Notes under the pieces: generated by a model
Told to the model about the DNA's origin: nothing
Databases searched by the model: none
What the model saw: the letters and a program-made list of their open reading frames with translations, nothing else
In this document: one piece after another, positions 16,569 to 25,115 of the stretch
Layout of the letters: the number at the start of each line of letters is the position of its first letter
Numbering within the stretch: position 1 is the first letter of the stretch
Assembly (NCBI GenBank): GCA_963677885.1
Contig: OY782500.1
Span: 1,674,001-1,738,000, forward strand
DNA length: 64,000 nucleotides
From: UBA1351 sp963677885
Lineage (GTDB): Bacteria > Bacillota > Clostridia > Lachnospirales > Vallitaleaceae
Direction: 5' to 3'
Position numbers and translations under genes: made by a program

Positions 16569-18997
16569 CTTTTAAGCCCTCCCTTCATGGGGTTGAGTAA
16601 AAACCTTATATAAGAGGTAAGACTTGTCAGACAAATATAGATCAAGCCTAAACTGACAGCAAGAGGAACAAAACGCTGAACATCATGGCGGTTGTATAGA
16701 TAGAGAAGATAATAGACCACCCCGTTATAATTAAAGAGATACTCAACAATAATCATATTCGAAAACACCATGGTTAGAATGGCAGGAATAGAGTCCAATA
16801 TCTTATAGAGTATAGCCGGCATCATTTCTGTCATATAAATGCGAAACTTGCTATAGCCCAGGGCTTTGGCATGTCTTATATAATCCTTGGTCAGCTCCTC
16901 ATGAATGGTCACATAGGTGATTCTGGAAATATAGATGGTTGGTATAACCGACAGGGTCAGCAAAGGGAATAGGTACTCACCTGGATTTAGTCTTTGATTC
17001 AGGTCCGGAAAACGAATGGCAATAAAAGTATGCAGTAAGAGGCCAAGGGTAACAACCAAGACATCCGGAATGGAAAAAATCAGAAGACTGCCCAAGGACC
17101 TAAGCTCCTTACCCTTATGTCTATACCCTTCATAAACACCACGAATGATTCCCAGGGTAAAGGCCAGGCTCAAAGCACCTGCCACTAATTGAATACTCTT
17201 GCTGCCTGCCGACTGAATAACTTCCAGAATATTACCTACTGTTTCCTGATTATAGGTTGCCGGATTTACCAGAGACCTAACATAGTAAAGAGCATCTTTT
17301 AAAGTCAGATACATGGAAAAATTACTGGTCATCCGATTTCCTCGAATGATTACATTGGTTTCCGGATTAATATTGGCGATAATTGCAAGTACAAATACGG
17401 CCACGCCATAAGGAAAGACATACCTGTAAAAGCCTCTAAGTATCATAACCGGACTGGAAAGGCCTATTTGGTCCATCCTTTTGCCATAAAGGATTTTATT
17501 GGGATAAAGTTTGATGAACTGATCTAAAACTAGATGAACAAGTCCAAAGAAAAGTAGAAGACCTACCATAACTTTCTCGGTCCCTGTCATGAAATCGATA
17601 TGATTATCCCCATATACTTCGTGTTTAAGGAAAGCCATCAACACTTTAAGGCTATTCTCCAGCTTAGAAGTGGATAAGCCGTCCATGGTATCTTCCATAT
17701 CATTAACAACCAGACTGCTGGATAAGGTAAGGGAAGATATGCCGGCATTACCAAACATGGCGATACTTCCTCCTAAAGCAGGTACACTGGCTACCTGGAT
17801 TTCCTGGTCCTGGCCATACATCGCCACCTGTTGACCCAGTATCGTTGAAAGCTCTGGATTATATGCAAGACTTATTGGGTCATAAGAGTCTTCACCGATT
17901 CCATCAATATGGATATGTCTGACAAAGTCAGGATTAAGACCTAGATTCCTAATAAAATATTCAGTCCCTGCCATATCAGCTTCCTGGCCGTTAAAGGCAA
18001 CAAAAAGGATAGACTCCTCACTGACACCCTCTAGGCTTCCAAGGATTCTGGCTATTTCAAGAAGACCTGCCAAACCAGATGTTTTTGAAAGAGTTCCCGG
18101 AAACTGAGCTGACTCAGAAGCCATGCCTACATTATCAAGATTGGCTGATAAGATTAGAACCTGGTCCCTATTACCTTTTCCTTCTATAAAACCAAGAATA
18201 TTTGAGGTCTCCACTACAGGAAACTCCATATCGATATGTATCTGAGCCCGCTTTATTACTCCCAGTGGTCTTCCCTGCTTGCCGTCCTTATCATCCCCAA
18301 GTATATCTTCAAGTTCATCATAAGCTTCTTTTGACAGATAGCCAAGAAGAAGGGAATCCCCTGTTTTACCGGAAGTTGACAAGGACTTGGTTCTTTCGTA
18401 TCTTCTGGCAAGACTGTAACCTGCTTTGTCTGTGCAGATAAGAAGCCCCTTTCCTCCATGTTCAGCCACATACTGGACCCACTTGGCATCCATATGACCG
18501 GCATCAACAACAACAAGGCTGTCTTTGATTAGTTCCGGATCCGTTCTAAGGAGATTTGTACCGGCCACCAAAACAGGTCCATCAAAGTCCAGGCCACCAC
18601 CCATGTAGTAGGGTAAGGCGTTGTAATCCCTGTACATGTCAAAGGACAGGACCCCGTCATCATCTTGACCATATATCTTAAAGCTTGGATTAAGATCAAT
18701 CTCCGGAACGATTAGTTTAAAGGTCTGACGGTAACCTATATTGTCAAGGCCAAATTCTTCAGGCACTTCTTTTAATCCATAGGAAGAGAAGGCAGCTTCT
18801 ACATAGGCCATAGCTGCCTCATTGCCCTCTGAACCTGGGCTTCTCCCCTGGTATTTAGAACCGGACAGTTCTGCCATATGGTCTATAACCAGGTCTGTAT
18901 TTACTTGTGTTAAATCCAGAGGTCCTCTGCCAAAGAATATATAAAGAATGAAGGCTATTACACCTACTCCTATGACTAAACCAATATATCGTTTCAT
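16565..18997 (-). CDS. Degenerate M28-peptidase-like ectodomain fused to an OppB-like ABC permease
   Basis: An 810-residue membrane protein in the opposite domain order to its partner. TM1 is at 5-22. Residues 30-460 resemble an M28 aminopeptidase with inserted PA domain, including YQGRSPGSEGNEAAMAYV at 49-66. Key motifs are altered: the AHxD motif is SANLD (284-288), the ADDNASG bridge is TLSKTSG (302-308), and the catalytic GEE is GQE (337-339); only the HIDGIG Asp looks kept. Residues from about 470 to the end are an OppB/DppB permease with six hydrophobic segments and an EAA loop around YIRHAKALGYSKFRIYM. GGGGAAAAGGA precedes the ATG. It is the first gene of the operon; no substrate-binding protein gene follows. 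Confidence 0.87.
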   Translation of the reverse strand: MKRYIGLVIGVGVIAFILYIFFGRGPLDLTQVNTDLVIDHMAELSGSKYQGRSPGSEGNEAAMAYVEAAFSSYGLKEVPEEFGLDNIGYRQTFKLIVPEIDLNPSFKIYGQDDDGVLSFDMYRDYNALPYYMGGGLDFDGPVLVAGTNLLRTDPELIKDSLVVVDAGHMDAKWVQYVAEHGGKGLLICTDKAGYSLARRYERTKSLSTSGKTGDSLLLGYLSKEAYDELEDILGDDKDGKQGRPLGVIKRAQIHIDMEFPVVETSNILGFIEGKGNRDQVLILSANLDNVGMASESAQFPGTLSKTSGLAGLLEIARILGSLEGVSEESILFVAFNGQEADMAGTEYFIRNLGLNPDFVRHIHIDGIGEDSYDPISLAYNPELSTILGQQVAMYGQDQEIQVASVPALGGSIAMFGNAGISSLTLSSSLVVNDMEDTMDGLSTSKLENSLKVLMAFLKHEVYGDNHIDFMTGTEKVMVGLLLFFGLVHLVLDQFIKLYPNKILYGKRMDQIGLSSPVMILRGFYRYVFPYGVAVFVLAIIANINPETNVIIRGNRMTSNFSMYLTLKDALYYVRSLVNPATYNQETVGNILEVIQSAGSKSIQLVAGALSLAFTLGIIRGVYEGYRHKGKELRSLGSLLIFSIPDVLVVTLGLLLHTFIAIRFPDLNQRLNPGEYLFPLLTLSVIPTIYISRITYVTIHEELTKDYIRHAKALGYSKFRIYMTEMMPAILYKILDSIPAILTMVFSNMIIVEYLFNYNGVVYYLLYLYNRHDVQRFVPLAVSLGLIYICLTSLTSYIRFLLNPMKGGLKR

Positions 18998-19037
18998 TCC
19001 TTTTCCCCAACCTTCTATAAAGTCTTTCTTACTCTAG

Positions 19038-19066
19038 TTTATCATATCTGACAAGGCTTTTGACAA
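19038..19066 (-). promoter_or_regulatory. Promoter candidate for the opp-M28 operon
   Basis: On the minus strand, TTGTCA (19061-19066), a 17-nt spacer and GATAAA (19038-19043), about 40 bp before the start codon of the first operon gene. Confidence 0.45.
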
Positions 19067-19135
19067 TAATTTCCATAAATATTCATTATCCAATTCAAAT
19101 TCATTGTTAAATAAAAAACTAGTTCTTAAGACCTA

Positions 19136-19173
19136 CTAAATCTATTGATTTAGTTCCTTTGACCTATTATAAT
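19136..19173 (+). promoter_or_regulatory. Promoter of the GGDEF gene with overlapping inverted repeat
   Basis: TTGATT (19145-19150), a 17-nt spacer and a perfect TATAAT (19168-19173). A perfect inverted repeat, CTAAATC-TATT-GATTTAG (19136-19153), covers the -35 box and could be an operator. Confidence 0.6.
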
Positions 19174-19192
19174 AAAATAGGGTGGTGATTCT

Positions 19193-20272
19193 ATGAAGCA
19201 GTTGCGGTTTTTAAAAGATGTTTATTTGAGGGTACCCTTACAGGGTAAAATATTCTATTTATTAGCTACAGTCGGTGTCTTATTTTCTGTGTTCAACGGC
19301 TTTTTTAATCTGTTCATCGGACTGCCTATCATCACGGTTATTATCTCCTTTATTACCGGCGGCGGTTGTCTTGCCGCTCTTATCTATTCCTACAGACAAA
19401 AAAATTACAAAGGTCCGGCCTATGCTGCTTTTCATGTGCTTATACTTTTCATTCTTCCATTTTTATGGATTACCAACAGTGGAAGTAAGGGTCCAACAGG
19501 CTTTTTCTATATTTTTGTTCTTATCCTAATCGGTATTATCGTCGATAGACCTAAGATTCCCTTTCTACTGGCCCTTATGGTGGTCACCCTGGCAACCCTG
19601 GTTTATATTGAAATCAAGTATCCTCTGTGGATAGTTACCTATGACAGCCGAATGGCTCAAATACTGGATATGGCAGTTTCTGCCTTTATGGTTGGTATCA
19701 TCACCCTTGGTATCCTTCTTAGGCTTATGAAGGAATATAATCTCCGGATTAAGGAACTGAATGACATGCACTCCAAATTATACGAACTCTCCATTACAGA
19801 TGAACTTACCGGAGTCTTCAACCGTCGTTTTATTATGAAAGAGTTGGAAACCCATCTGGACATGCAAAAAAAATCCACCATGTCTTTAATCATGCTGGAT
19901 ATTGATAACTTTAAAAATATTAATGATACCTTTGGCCACCAGATTGGCGACGAAGTCATAAAGGGTACCAGCCGTATTCTGGCCGGTCACGTCCGTCATA
20001 CCGACTATGTCGGCCGCATTGGTGGCGAGGAATTTCTTGTTCTCTTAAAAGATGCCAGCCTAGAAGATGCACTCTCCAGAGCCGAATCCATGCGTCTGGC
20101 GCTGGAAAACCTGACCTGGTCTCTCTCCCCGCTTAAGGTCACCATTAGTGGAGGTGTCTACCAGTGCAATCCTATGGAGACCATGGATGAAATCCTTGAA
20201 AAGGTCGACAAACACCTCTACCATGCTAAAAGCAACGGTAAGAACAAGATTATTGCTGACTGCCCTCTATAA
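19193..20272 (+). CDS. Membrane-bound diguanylate cyclase with product-inhibition site
   Basis: Residues 1-180 hold six or so hydrophobic segments in a sensor module without a recognised ligand domain. A short coiled linker leads into GGDEF from about 195: TDELTGVFNRR, MLDIDNFKNIND, and the active GGEEF at 277-281. An inhibitory RxxD (RHTD, 268-271) stands exactly 5 residues before it, so c-di-GMP feedback is expected. This is unlike the cyclase at 7157. GGGTGG lies about 8 nt upstream of the ATG. It is one of few plus-strand genes, and its last 23 bp overlap the convergent DHH gene tail to tail. Confidence 0.9.
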   Translation: MKQLRFLKDVYLRVPLQGKIFYLLATVGVLFSVFNGFFNLFIGLPIITVIISFITGGGCLAALIYSYRQKNYKGPAYAAFHVLILFILPFLWITNSGSKGPTGFFYIFVLILIGIIVDRPKIPFLLALMVVTLATLVYIEIKYPLWIVTYDSRMAQILDMAVSAFMVGIITLGILLRLMKEYNLRIKELNDMHSKLYELSITDELTGVFNRRFIMKELETHLDMQKKSTMSLIMLDIDNFKNINDTFGHQIGDEVIKGTSRILAGHVRHTDYVGRIGGEEFLVLLKDASLEDALSRAESMRLALENLTWSLSPLKVTISGGVYQCNPMETMDEILEKVDKHLYHAKSNGKNKIIADCPL

Positions 20273-21197
20273 CCTGATTAAGGGCCTTTAAACAGTCCTC
20301 AATCAAATCATCAGAAGCCAAGGTTGCCCCACATGCCAGTTCATGGCCGCCGCCTCCGAAGGCTTTTGCCACTTGAACCACAGGTATTCTCTTGGATCTG
20401 AATTCTGCCTTCACACCATCTTCTGTATAAGTAAAATTCGCCCAGGCTTCAATGCCTTCAATATCTGCCATGGAATTAACCATGCCTCTGGTTACTTCAA
20501 ACATGGTCAAGCCACTTTTCTCAATCAAGTCTTTCGTATGAACGATATACCCAATATGATGATTAAACACTTCAAAATGACTCATGACATAACCCTTATG
20601 TCTGACAAAGGCAAGGGACTGATTATAGATTCTTCCATATACCCCTTGAAGATCTGCCCCATTAGCCAACAAAGCGGATACAACGGCAAATGTATCCTTA
20701 TCCGTATTCTTGTAGCGGAATCTTCCACTGTCGGATACCAGTCCAAGGAGTAATAGTTCAGCAATCTCCTTATTCATAACCATACCCAAATCTACAATCA
20801 GATCATAAACCAGCAAACAGGCACTGATTAACGAAGTGTCCACAAAGGACAAATCTCCAAAATCGCCTCTTGAGAAGTGATGATCCATGACTGCCACATA
20901 ATCACCCTCTTTATAATTAAGGTCGCTAACCAGGGCCTCTGATGGCGTATCCGTAAAAATAACCAAGGCGCCTATATAATCACCAGCCTCAAGTCTGGTA
21001 TACACATGGACAAAATCATCATCCTTACATTCCCCTCCTGCATAAATATCCTTTTCAGGATAAGTGGCTTTCAAGGAAAAATACAGACCCAGCTGGGATC
21101 CCATAGCATCATAGTCCGGTGCCTTATGGGTTAAGACGATAATCTTCTCATAGCTTTCTATCTTTTCTTTAAATGGTTTGTAATCAAATCTACTCAT
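20250..21197 (-). CDS. DHH/DHHA1 phosphoesterase (NrnA-like)
   Basis: This is a cytoplasmic exonuclease/phosphatase of the DHH family; NrnA-type members degrade nanoRNA, pAp or linear di-nucleotides such as pApA. DHH motifs are complete: HKAPDYDAMGSQ (DxD), FTDTP, MDHHFS and DSGRFRY. The C-terminal DHHA1 domain has GGGGHELACGA. At 315 residues it has the NrnA length. TAGGAG precedes the ATG by 6 nt. Members of this family finish the breakdown of cyclic dinucleotides, which fits the c-di-GMP genes nearby, but that link is inference. A palindromic element lies between it and the upstream thermonuclease gene. Confidence 0.88.
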   Translation of the reverse strand: MSRFDYKPFKEKIESYEKIIVLTHKAPDYDAMGSQLGLYFSLKATYPEKDIYAGGECKDDDFVHVYTRLEAGDYIGALVIFTDTPSEALVSDLNYKEGDYVAVMDHHFSRGDFGDLSFVDTSLISACLLVYDLIVDLGMVMNKEIAELLLLGLVSDSGRFRYKNTDKDTFAVVSALLANGADLQGVYGRIYNQSLAFVRHKGYVMSHFEVFNHHIGYIVHTKDLIEKSGLTMFEVTRGMVNSMADIEGIEAWANFTYTEDGVKAEFRSKRIPVVQVAKAFGGGGHELACGATLASDDLIEDCLKALNQVIEGSQQ

Positions 21198-21213
21198 TAA
21201 AACTCCTAACTAA

Positions 21214-21262
21214 GGATAGGGTGTCAAAAGCTTTTGCGAAACTTCCTTTTGACACCCTAACC
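21214..21262. repeat. Intergenic palindrome (GTGTCAAAAGG family, element 2)
   Basis: Arms GGATAGGGTGTCAAAAG (21214-21230) and CTTTTGACACCCTAACC (21246-21262). It begins 3 bp after the stop of the thermonuclease gene and has no U-tract after it on the minus strand. The arm and loop sequences match elements at 12273 and 22591. Confidence 0.85.
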
Positions 21263-21264
21263 AA

Positions 21265-22572
21265 TTATTTAAAGGTAATGGAATCGCTGTTACAGATCAT
21301 TACCTGGTAATTTTCCAAAAACTGGCCTACTGAACCAATAACATCTAAAACCATACCTGGCTCAAGAGTAGCCGGATCAGGATAATCTTCCAGATATTTA
21401 TCGATACGGATGGTTGTATAGGCATCGTCCTTATAAACGATAATGTCATATCCTCCGCCGTCAGCAACATGAACTCTTTCAATGGTCACATCTGTGAGCC
21501 TGATCAGATCACCTTCTATGTCTTCTCCGATATCATCAATCGATACCTCTGAGGGAACTACTTCATTACCTTCTGATATAACCGTAATTTTCTTATCAAC
21601 AATGCTGGAAACTTCCATCAAGCCGTTGTATTCAATAATTTTACCTGTCAGTTCAATTTCGGTTCCTATATCATCAAGGGCTCCGTAGTTGTACTTATTG
21701 GCATAGATATAAACAGAGGCCGTACCGTCTGAAATAAAAGCGTTTTGACCGATATAGTTGGTAACCACACCACGAAGGGTCACTGTAGAACCTGTTTGCA
21801 TTGTCTTGGCTTCTGCTATAGTCACTTCTTTTACTGTATCGTTATAATCATAATCCGGATCATCCTCTCCCCAGATTTTGACTTTTGTCTTTTGGACATT
21901 GGATTCAAGGGTAATCATAATAGGATTATACTTGTAGTCACCGTATAAATACTTAACCCAAGCCAAGCCTTCTTCAACCAGCTGGTAGTTTAGAAGCTCA
22001 CCGTCAACCCAGATCCAGGCAAGAAGTCTGCCGTAATCATCAACAATATCACTCTCCAGGTCTTTTTCCAATATAATGACTTCTGCATTTTCAAGTGCAT
22101 TCTGGGTAAAGGCCTTGGCAGGAAGGGCCCAAGGTTGAAGTCCGGAGTTGCCTGATGTTTCCGGTGTATCAATAGCAAGGAAACGGCAGGCCATTGTCAT
22201 ACCACCAACCTTAAAGTTAGCTGTATCACCATCAGACAGGCTCTTGTATTCAACAATTTCATAACCGTCATCTTTAAAGGTCATCCCTTCAAAATCAAGG
22301 TCCGGTAAAGTAGGCATTGCATAGCCTGATTTATCATTAGCATCTGTATCCGATGCCTTATCTTCAGATTCATTGGATTCTGTTTCACTTAATGCATTTT
22401 CATCGACGGGATGATCAGAAGATTGGTCCGCTGCAGCCTCATCGCCGTATGCGTCCTCAGATGTCGTTTGTGTGCTGGATGTGTCATTGGCACTATCACT
22501 TGAACTATCATTACCTGTACAGGCTGAAAGTATCAGGGATAGGACCATGATTAGGATAATTATTTTTTTCAT
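21265..22572 (-). CDS. Thermonuclease (SNase)-like lipoprotein with OB-fold C-terminus
   Basis: An exported lipoprotein: lipobox LILSAC, then an acidic Ser/Asp/Glu linker to about residue 85. A staphylococcal-nuclease domain follows at about 105-245. Catalytic residues are kept: Arg in CRFLAIDTPE, Glu in the same motif, and Arg in DYGRLLAWI. About 170 more residues resemble the OB-fold (nucleic-acid-binding, YhcR-type) domains joined to secreted nucleases: TVTLRGVVTNYIGQNAFI is typical. Likely role: degrade extracellular DNA or RNA on the cell surface. AGAGG precedes the ATG. It is flanked on both sides by members of the palindrome family. Confidence 0.87.
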   Translation of the reverse strand: MKKIIILIMVLSLILSACTGNDSSSDSANDTSSTQTTSEDAYGDEAAADQSSDHPVDENALSETESNESEDKASDTDANDKSGYAMPTLPDLDFEGMTFKDDGYEIVEYKSLSDGDTANFKVGGMTMACRFLAIDTPETSGNSGLQPWALPAKAFTQNALENAEVIILEKDLESDIVDDYGRLLAWIWVDGELLNYQLVEEGLAWVKYLYGDYKYNPIMITLESNVQKTKVKIWGEDDPDYDYNDTVKEVTIAEAKTMQTGSTVTLRGVVTNYIGQNAFISDGTASVYIYANKYNYGALDDIGTEIELTGKIIEYNGLMEVSSIVDKKITVISEGNEVVPSEVSIDDIGEDIEGDLIRLTDVTIERVHVADGGGYDIIVYKDDAYTTIRIDKYLEDYPDPATLEPGMVLDVIGSVGQFLENYQVMICNSDSITFK

Positions 22573-22590
22573 GGTTTACCTCTTCATATA

Positions 22591-22651
22591 ATATTTGGTC
22601 AGGCTGTCAAAAGGAAGTTTCACTAAACCTTTTGACACCCTAACCATATTT
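22591..22651. repeat. Intergenic palindrome (GTGTCAAAAGG family, element 3)
   Basis: Arms ATTTGGTCAGGCTGTCAAAAGG and CCTTTTGACACCCTAACCAT enclose a 13-nt loop AAGTTTCACTAAA. It lies in the leader of the thermonuclease gene and lacks a U-tract. Its loop matches the flanks of the inner palindrome of element 1. Confidence 0.85.
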
Positions 22652-22662
22652 GAGAAAAAAAA

Positions 22663-22751
22663 GTTGCCTATTAAGATTTAAGTTTCAAAAGGTAGAGTTC
22701 TTGTTACAAAAACTACCTTTTGAAACCTTAATCCTATTAACTATAGGCAAC
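22663..22751 (-). terminator. Composite hairpin terminator after the sugar-binding protein gene, diverged palindrome element 4
   Basis: An outer stem GTTGCCTA/TAGGCAAC (22663-22670, 22744-22751) encloses an inner stem around TTTCAAAAGGTAG and CTACCTTTTGAAA. On the minus strand it is followed by a T8 tract, so it can terminate the transporter operon. The inner stem resembles the GTGTCAAAAGG elements, with matching changes on both arms. Confidence 0.75.
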
Positions 22752-22768
22752 TTTAACAGTTAAAATAA

Positions 22769-24136
22769 TTATTGTAAAGATGACTTAGCGTCAGTGATTG
22801 CCTGATCTACTGTCTTAAGACCTGCAATAGCTTCTTCAACTGCTGTACCAACCGCTACACGGTAGTCATAGGAGTCTGGGAAGATAGGGTCAAAGATGTA
22901 GTCTGAACCAGCGTATGAAGTACCAACAGATTTAGTTGGGTTAACGCCAGAAGCAACATAGTCAACATACTCAGGAAGATCACGAGCTGACTGACGTACT
23001 GGAAGGTAACCAGTATTCATAGCCCAGTAAGCTGTTACTTCAGGACTCATTAAGTATTTCATGAAGATGAAAGTAGCGATTTGCTCTTCTTCAGTTGATT
23101 TTAACATAAACATGTTAGAACCTTGTTGGATAACTTTACGCTCTTTACCCATAGGTACTTGAGCACAGTCCCACTCGAACTCGTCTGAACCTAGGTAAGC
23201 TGAACCTGAAGTTGAACCGATGAACATAACAGCATCGCCGTTGTTAAATGGACCTGACATGTATTTGTCTTCACCAGCCGCTCTGAAGTATCCGCCATCA
23301 ACACCGTCAACGAAGTATTGAAGAGCTTCTCTTGCTTCTGGAGTATCAAATAATACATCAGCGTTTCCGTTTGTGTATTCACCACCGAATTGTTGAACCC
23401 AAGTGATGAAAAGGTTTTGAAGTGAGTCGTAACCAAATGCTGGCTTACCAAGAATCTCAGATGCTGCAATAGATACGTCTTTAAGTTCTTCTAGAGTTGC
23501 AGGAACTGCTAAACCGTTCTCTTCGAAGAAAGTTTTGTTGTAGTAAAGAACTTCTGTTGATTTGTTGAAAGGTAATGAGTAGAATTTTCCATCTGGGTAA
23601 GAAGAGTTTTCAACTCTGTAACCTTCAAGGATATCATCAAAGTCGCTGATACCATAATCAGCACTTGCGATGAAATCGTCAAGTTGTACGATTTGCTCAG
23701 ATTGAGTATAGATAATAATGTTGTTACCATAAGCTTGAGCCAAGTTAGGGATCTCATCAGTTTGAAGAGCTGCCATCACTTTAGCGTGAAGGTCAGAATA
23801 TCCACCTTGGTAAGTAGGAACAACTGTAATTCCGTATTCGTTGGAAGCGTTGAAGTCTGCACAGATTTTTTCAACTACTTCTGAATAATCACCACTCATT
23901 GCATGCCAGAATTGAAGTTCGATGCCTTCTGACAATGTAAATGGTTCAGCTGCTTCTTCAGTTTCTTCAGTTGCAGTTTCTTCTGCTTCTTCTGTTGTTT
24001 CATTTGATGCTGTTTCTTCAGTTGCTGTTTCTTTTGCGTCGTTAGTTTCTGTTGTGTCAGCCTCATCAGTACCACATCCAGCAAAAAGTGATGCAGTCAA
24101 TACGAAAGCCAACAGTAATGATAAGAGTTTCTTCAT
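22769..24136 (-). CDS. Extracellular solute-binding lipoprotein of a sugar ABC transporter
   Basis: A 455-residue lipoprotein: MKKLLSLLLAFVLTAS then lipobox FAGC. A 45-residue Thr/Glu-rich low-complexity spacer follows, then a family-1 (UgpB/MalE-like) binding domain: IELQFWHAMSG at the domain start, SLPFNKSTEVLYYNKTFFEENG in two parts, and KPAFGYDSLQN. It captures a glycerol-phosphate or sugar ligand for the two permeases upstream. The start is set at 24136, with GGAGG 8-9 nt upstream, rather than the in-frame ATG at 24175. It is the last gene of the operon and ends in a strong hairpin. No ATPase gene is present, so a shared MsmX-type ATPase is probably used. Confidence 0.9.
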   Translation of the reverse strand: MKKLLSLLLAFVLTASLFAGCGTDEADTTETNDAKETATEETASNETTEEAEETATEETEEAAEPFTLSEGIELQFWHAMSGDYSEVVEKICADFNASNEYGITVVPTYQGGYSDLHAKVMAALQTDEIPNLAQAYGNNIIIYTQSEQIVQLDDFIASADYGISDFDDILEGYRVENSSYPDGKFYSLPFNKSTEVLYYNKTFFEENGLAVPATLEELKDVSIAASEILGKPAFGYDSLQNLFITWVQQFGGEYTNGNADVLFDTPEAREALQYFVDGVDGGYFRAAGEDKYMSGPFNNGDAVMFIGSTSGSAYLGSDEFEWDCAQVPMGKERKVIQQGSNMFMLKSTEEEQIATFIFMKYLMSPEVTAYWAMNTGYLPVRQSARDLPEYVDYVASGVNPTKSVGTSYAGSDYIFDPIFPDSYDYRVAVGTAVEEAIAGLKTVDQAITDAKSSLQ

Positions 24137-24263
24137 TCTCTTTTCCTCCCTAGAAATGTAAATGTTCATGTACATGTATAATCAAAGCAGTCCTACGTCT
24201 TATATCGTCTCTACATAAGACCACTCATGATTCAATCCTTTACCCAGTTTCCAAACTGGTTTC

Positions 24264-25103
24264 CTATCCTTTGACACCGCCGCCGGCAACGCCTTCCAGG
24301 ATATATTTTCTTGCGATTATATAAATAATCAGTAATGGCACAACAACGATAGTTCCTGCAACCATAAGAAGTTGATAGTCTGTTCCTGCATCATTGGAAA
24401 AATACTTTAAGGCAACTGACAGGACCCGTTTTTCTTCTTTATTGGTAACCATTAAAGGCCATAGGTAAGCATTCCAGGATGCAATCCAGTTAAAAAGGAA
24501 AATCGTTACCAAAGCGTTCTTGGAGTTGGGAACCATAATGGACCAAAGGTATTTCCAGTCTCCACAGCCGTCTACTTTCGCCGCATCATATAACTCCTTG
24601 GGAACCGCCATAAAGAACTGACGCAGAAGATAGATATAAAAGGCTGAAGCAGTATAAGGTACAATTAAAGCCCAAAGATTATCTGCAAGACCCAGGTCTA
24701 CAGTAACTGTCTTGTAGTTAGTTAAAAACAAGAGTTGTCCCGGAATCATCAAAGTTGCCAGCATTAGTGAAAAAATAATCTTCTTGCCTCTAAAGTCTAG
24801 AATTGCAAAGGCATAGGCTGCAAGTATAGTTGTAAACAGTGTAATCAGTGAATTCATCAAGGACACAAAAACCGTATTCTTGAAGAAAAGGTCAAAAGGA
24901 GCAATTTCCAATGCTTCCTTATAGTTCCCCCAATGAAATACTTTGGGAAACCATATAACAGGGTTTGCAATAATCTCATTATAGCTTTTGACAGATCCGG
25001 TTAGCATCCAGTAAAAAGGAAACATAAGAACTATAGCAAAGCCAATAAGCACAGCATATATAATTATTTTCTTTAAAATCTTCATGGTGCGTTCTGCAGT
25101 CAT
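24264..25103 (-). CDS. Sugar ABC transporter permease (UgpE/MalG-like)
   Basis: Six membrane segments. The EAA loop is PKELYDAAKVDGCGDWKYLW with a following SKNALVT. The family-typical LMFPFYWMLTGSVK opens the first extracytoplasmic loop. It pairs with the upstream permease to form the membrane channel. GGAGG lies 8 nt before ATG 25103, supporting this start. It lies 12 bp after the upstream permease. A short hairpin CCAGTTT-CC-AAACTGG (24244-24259) lies after its stop and before the binding-protein gene and may adjust relative expression. Confidence 0.9.
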   Translation of the reverse strand: MTAERTMKILKKIIIYAVLIGFAIVLMFPFYWMLTGSVKSYNEIIANPVIWFPKVFHWGNYKEALEIAPFDLFFKNTVFVSLMNSLITLFTTILAAYAFAILDFRGKKIIFSLMLATLMIPGQLLFLTNYKTVTVDLGLADNLWALIVPYTASAFYIYLLRQFFMAVPKELYDAAKVDGCGDWKYLWSIMVPNSKNALVTIFLFNWIASWNAYLWPLMVTNKEEKRVLSVALKYFSNDAGTDYQLLMVAGTIVVVPLLIIYIIARKYILEGVAGGGVKG

Positions 25104-25115
25104 CTTCTCACCCTC

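Noticed and set aside
21214..22651. Elements 2 and 3 as plain rho-independent terminators
   Set aside because: No U-tract follows on the coding strand, and element 3 lies in the leader of a gene.
23922..24161. Ser/Val-rich frame on the plus strand
   Set aside because: Complement of the Thr/Glu spacer of the binding lipoprotein.
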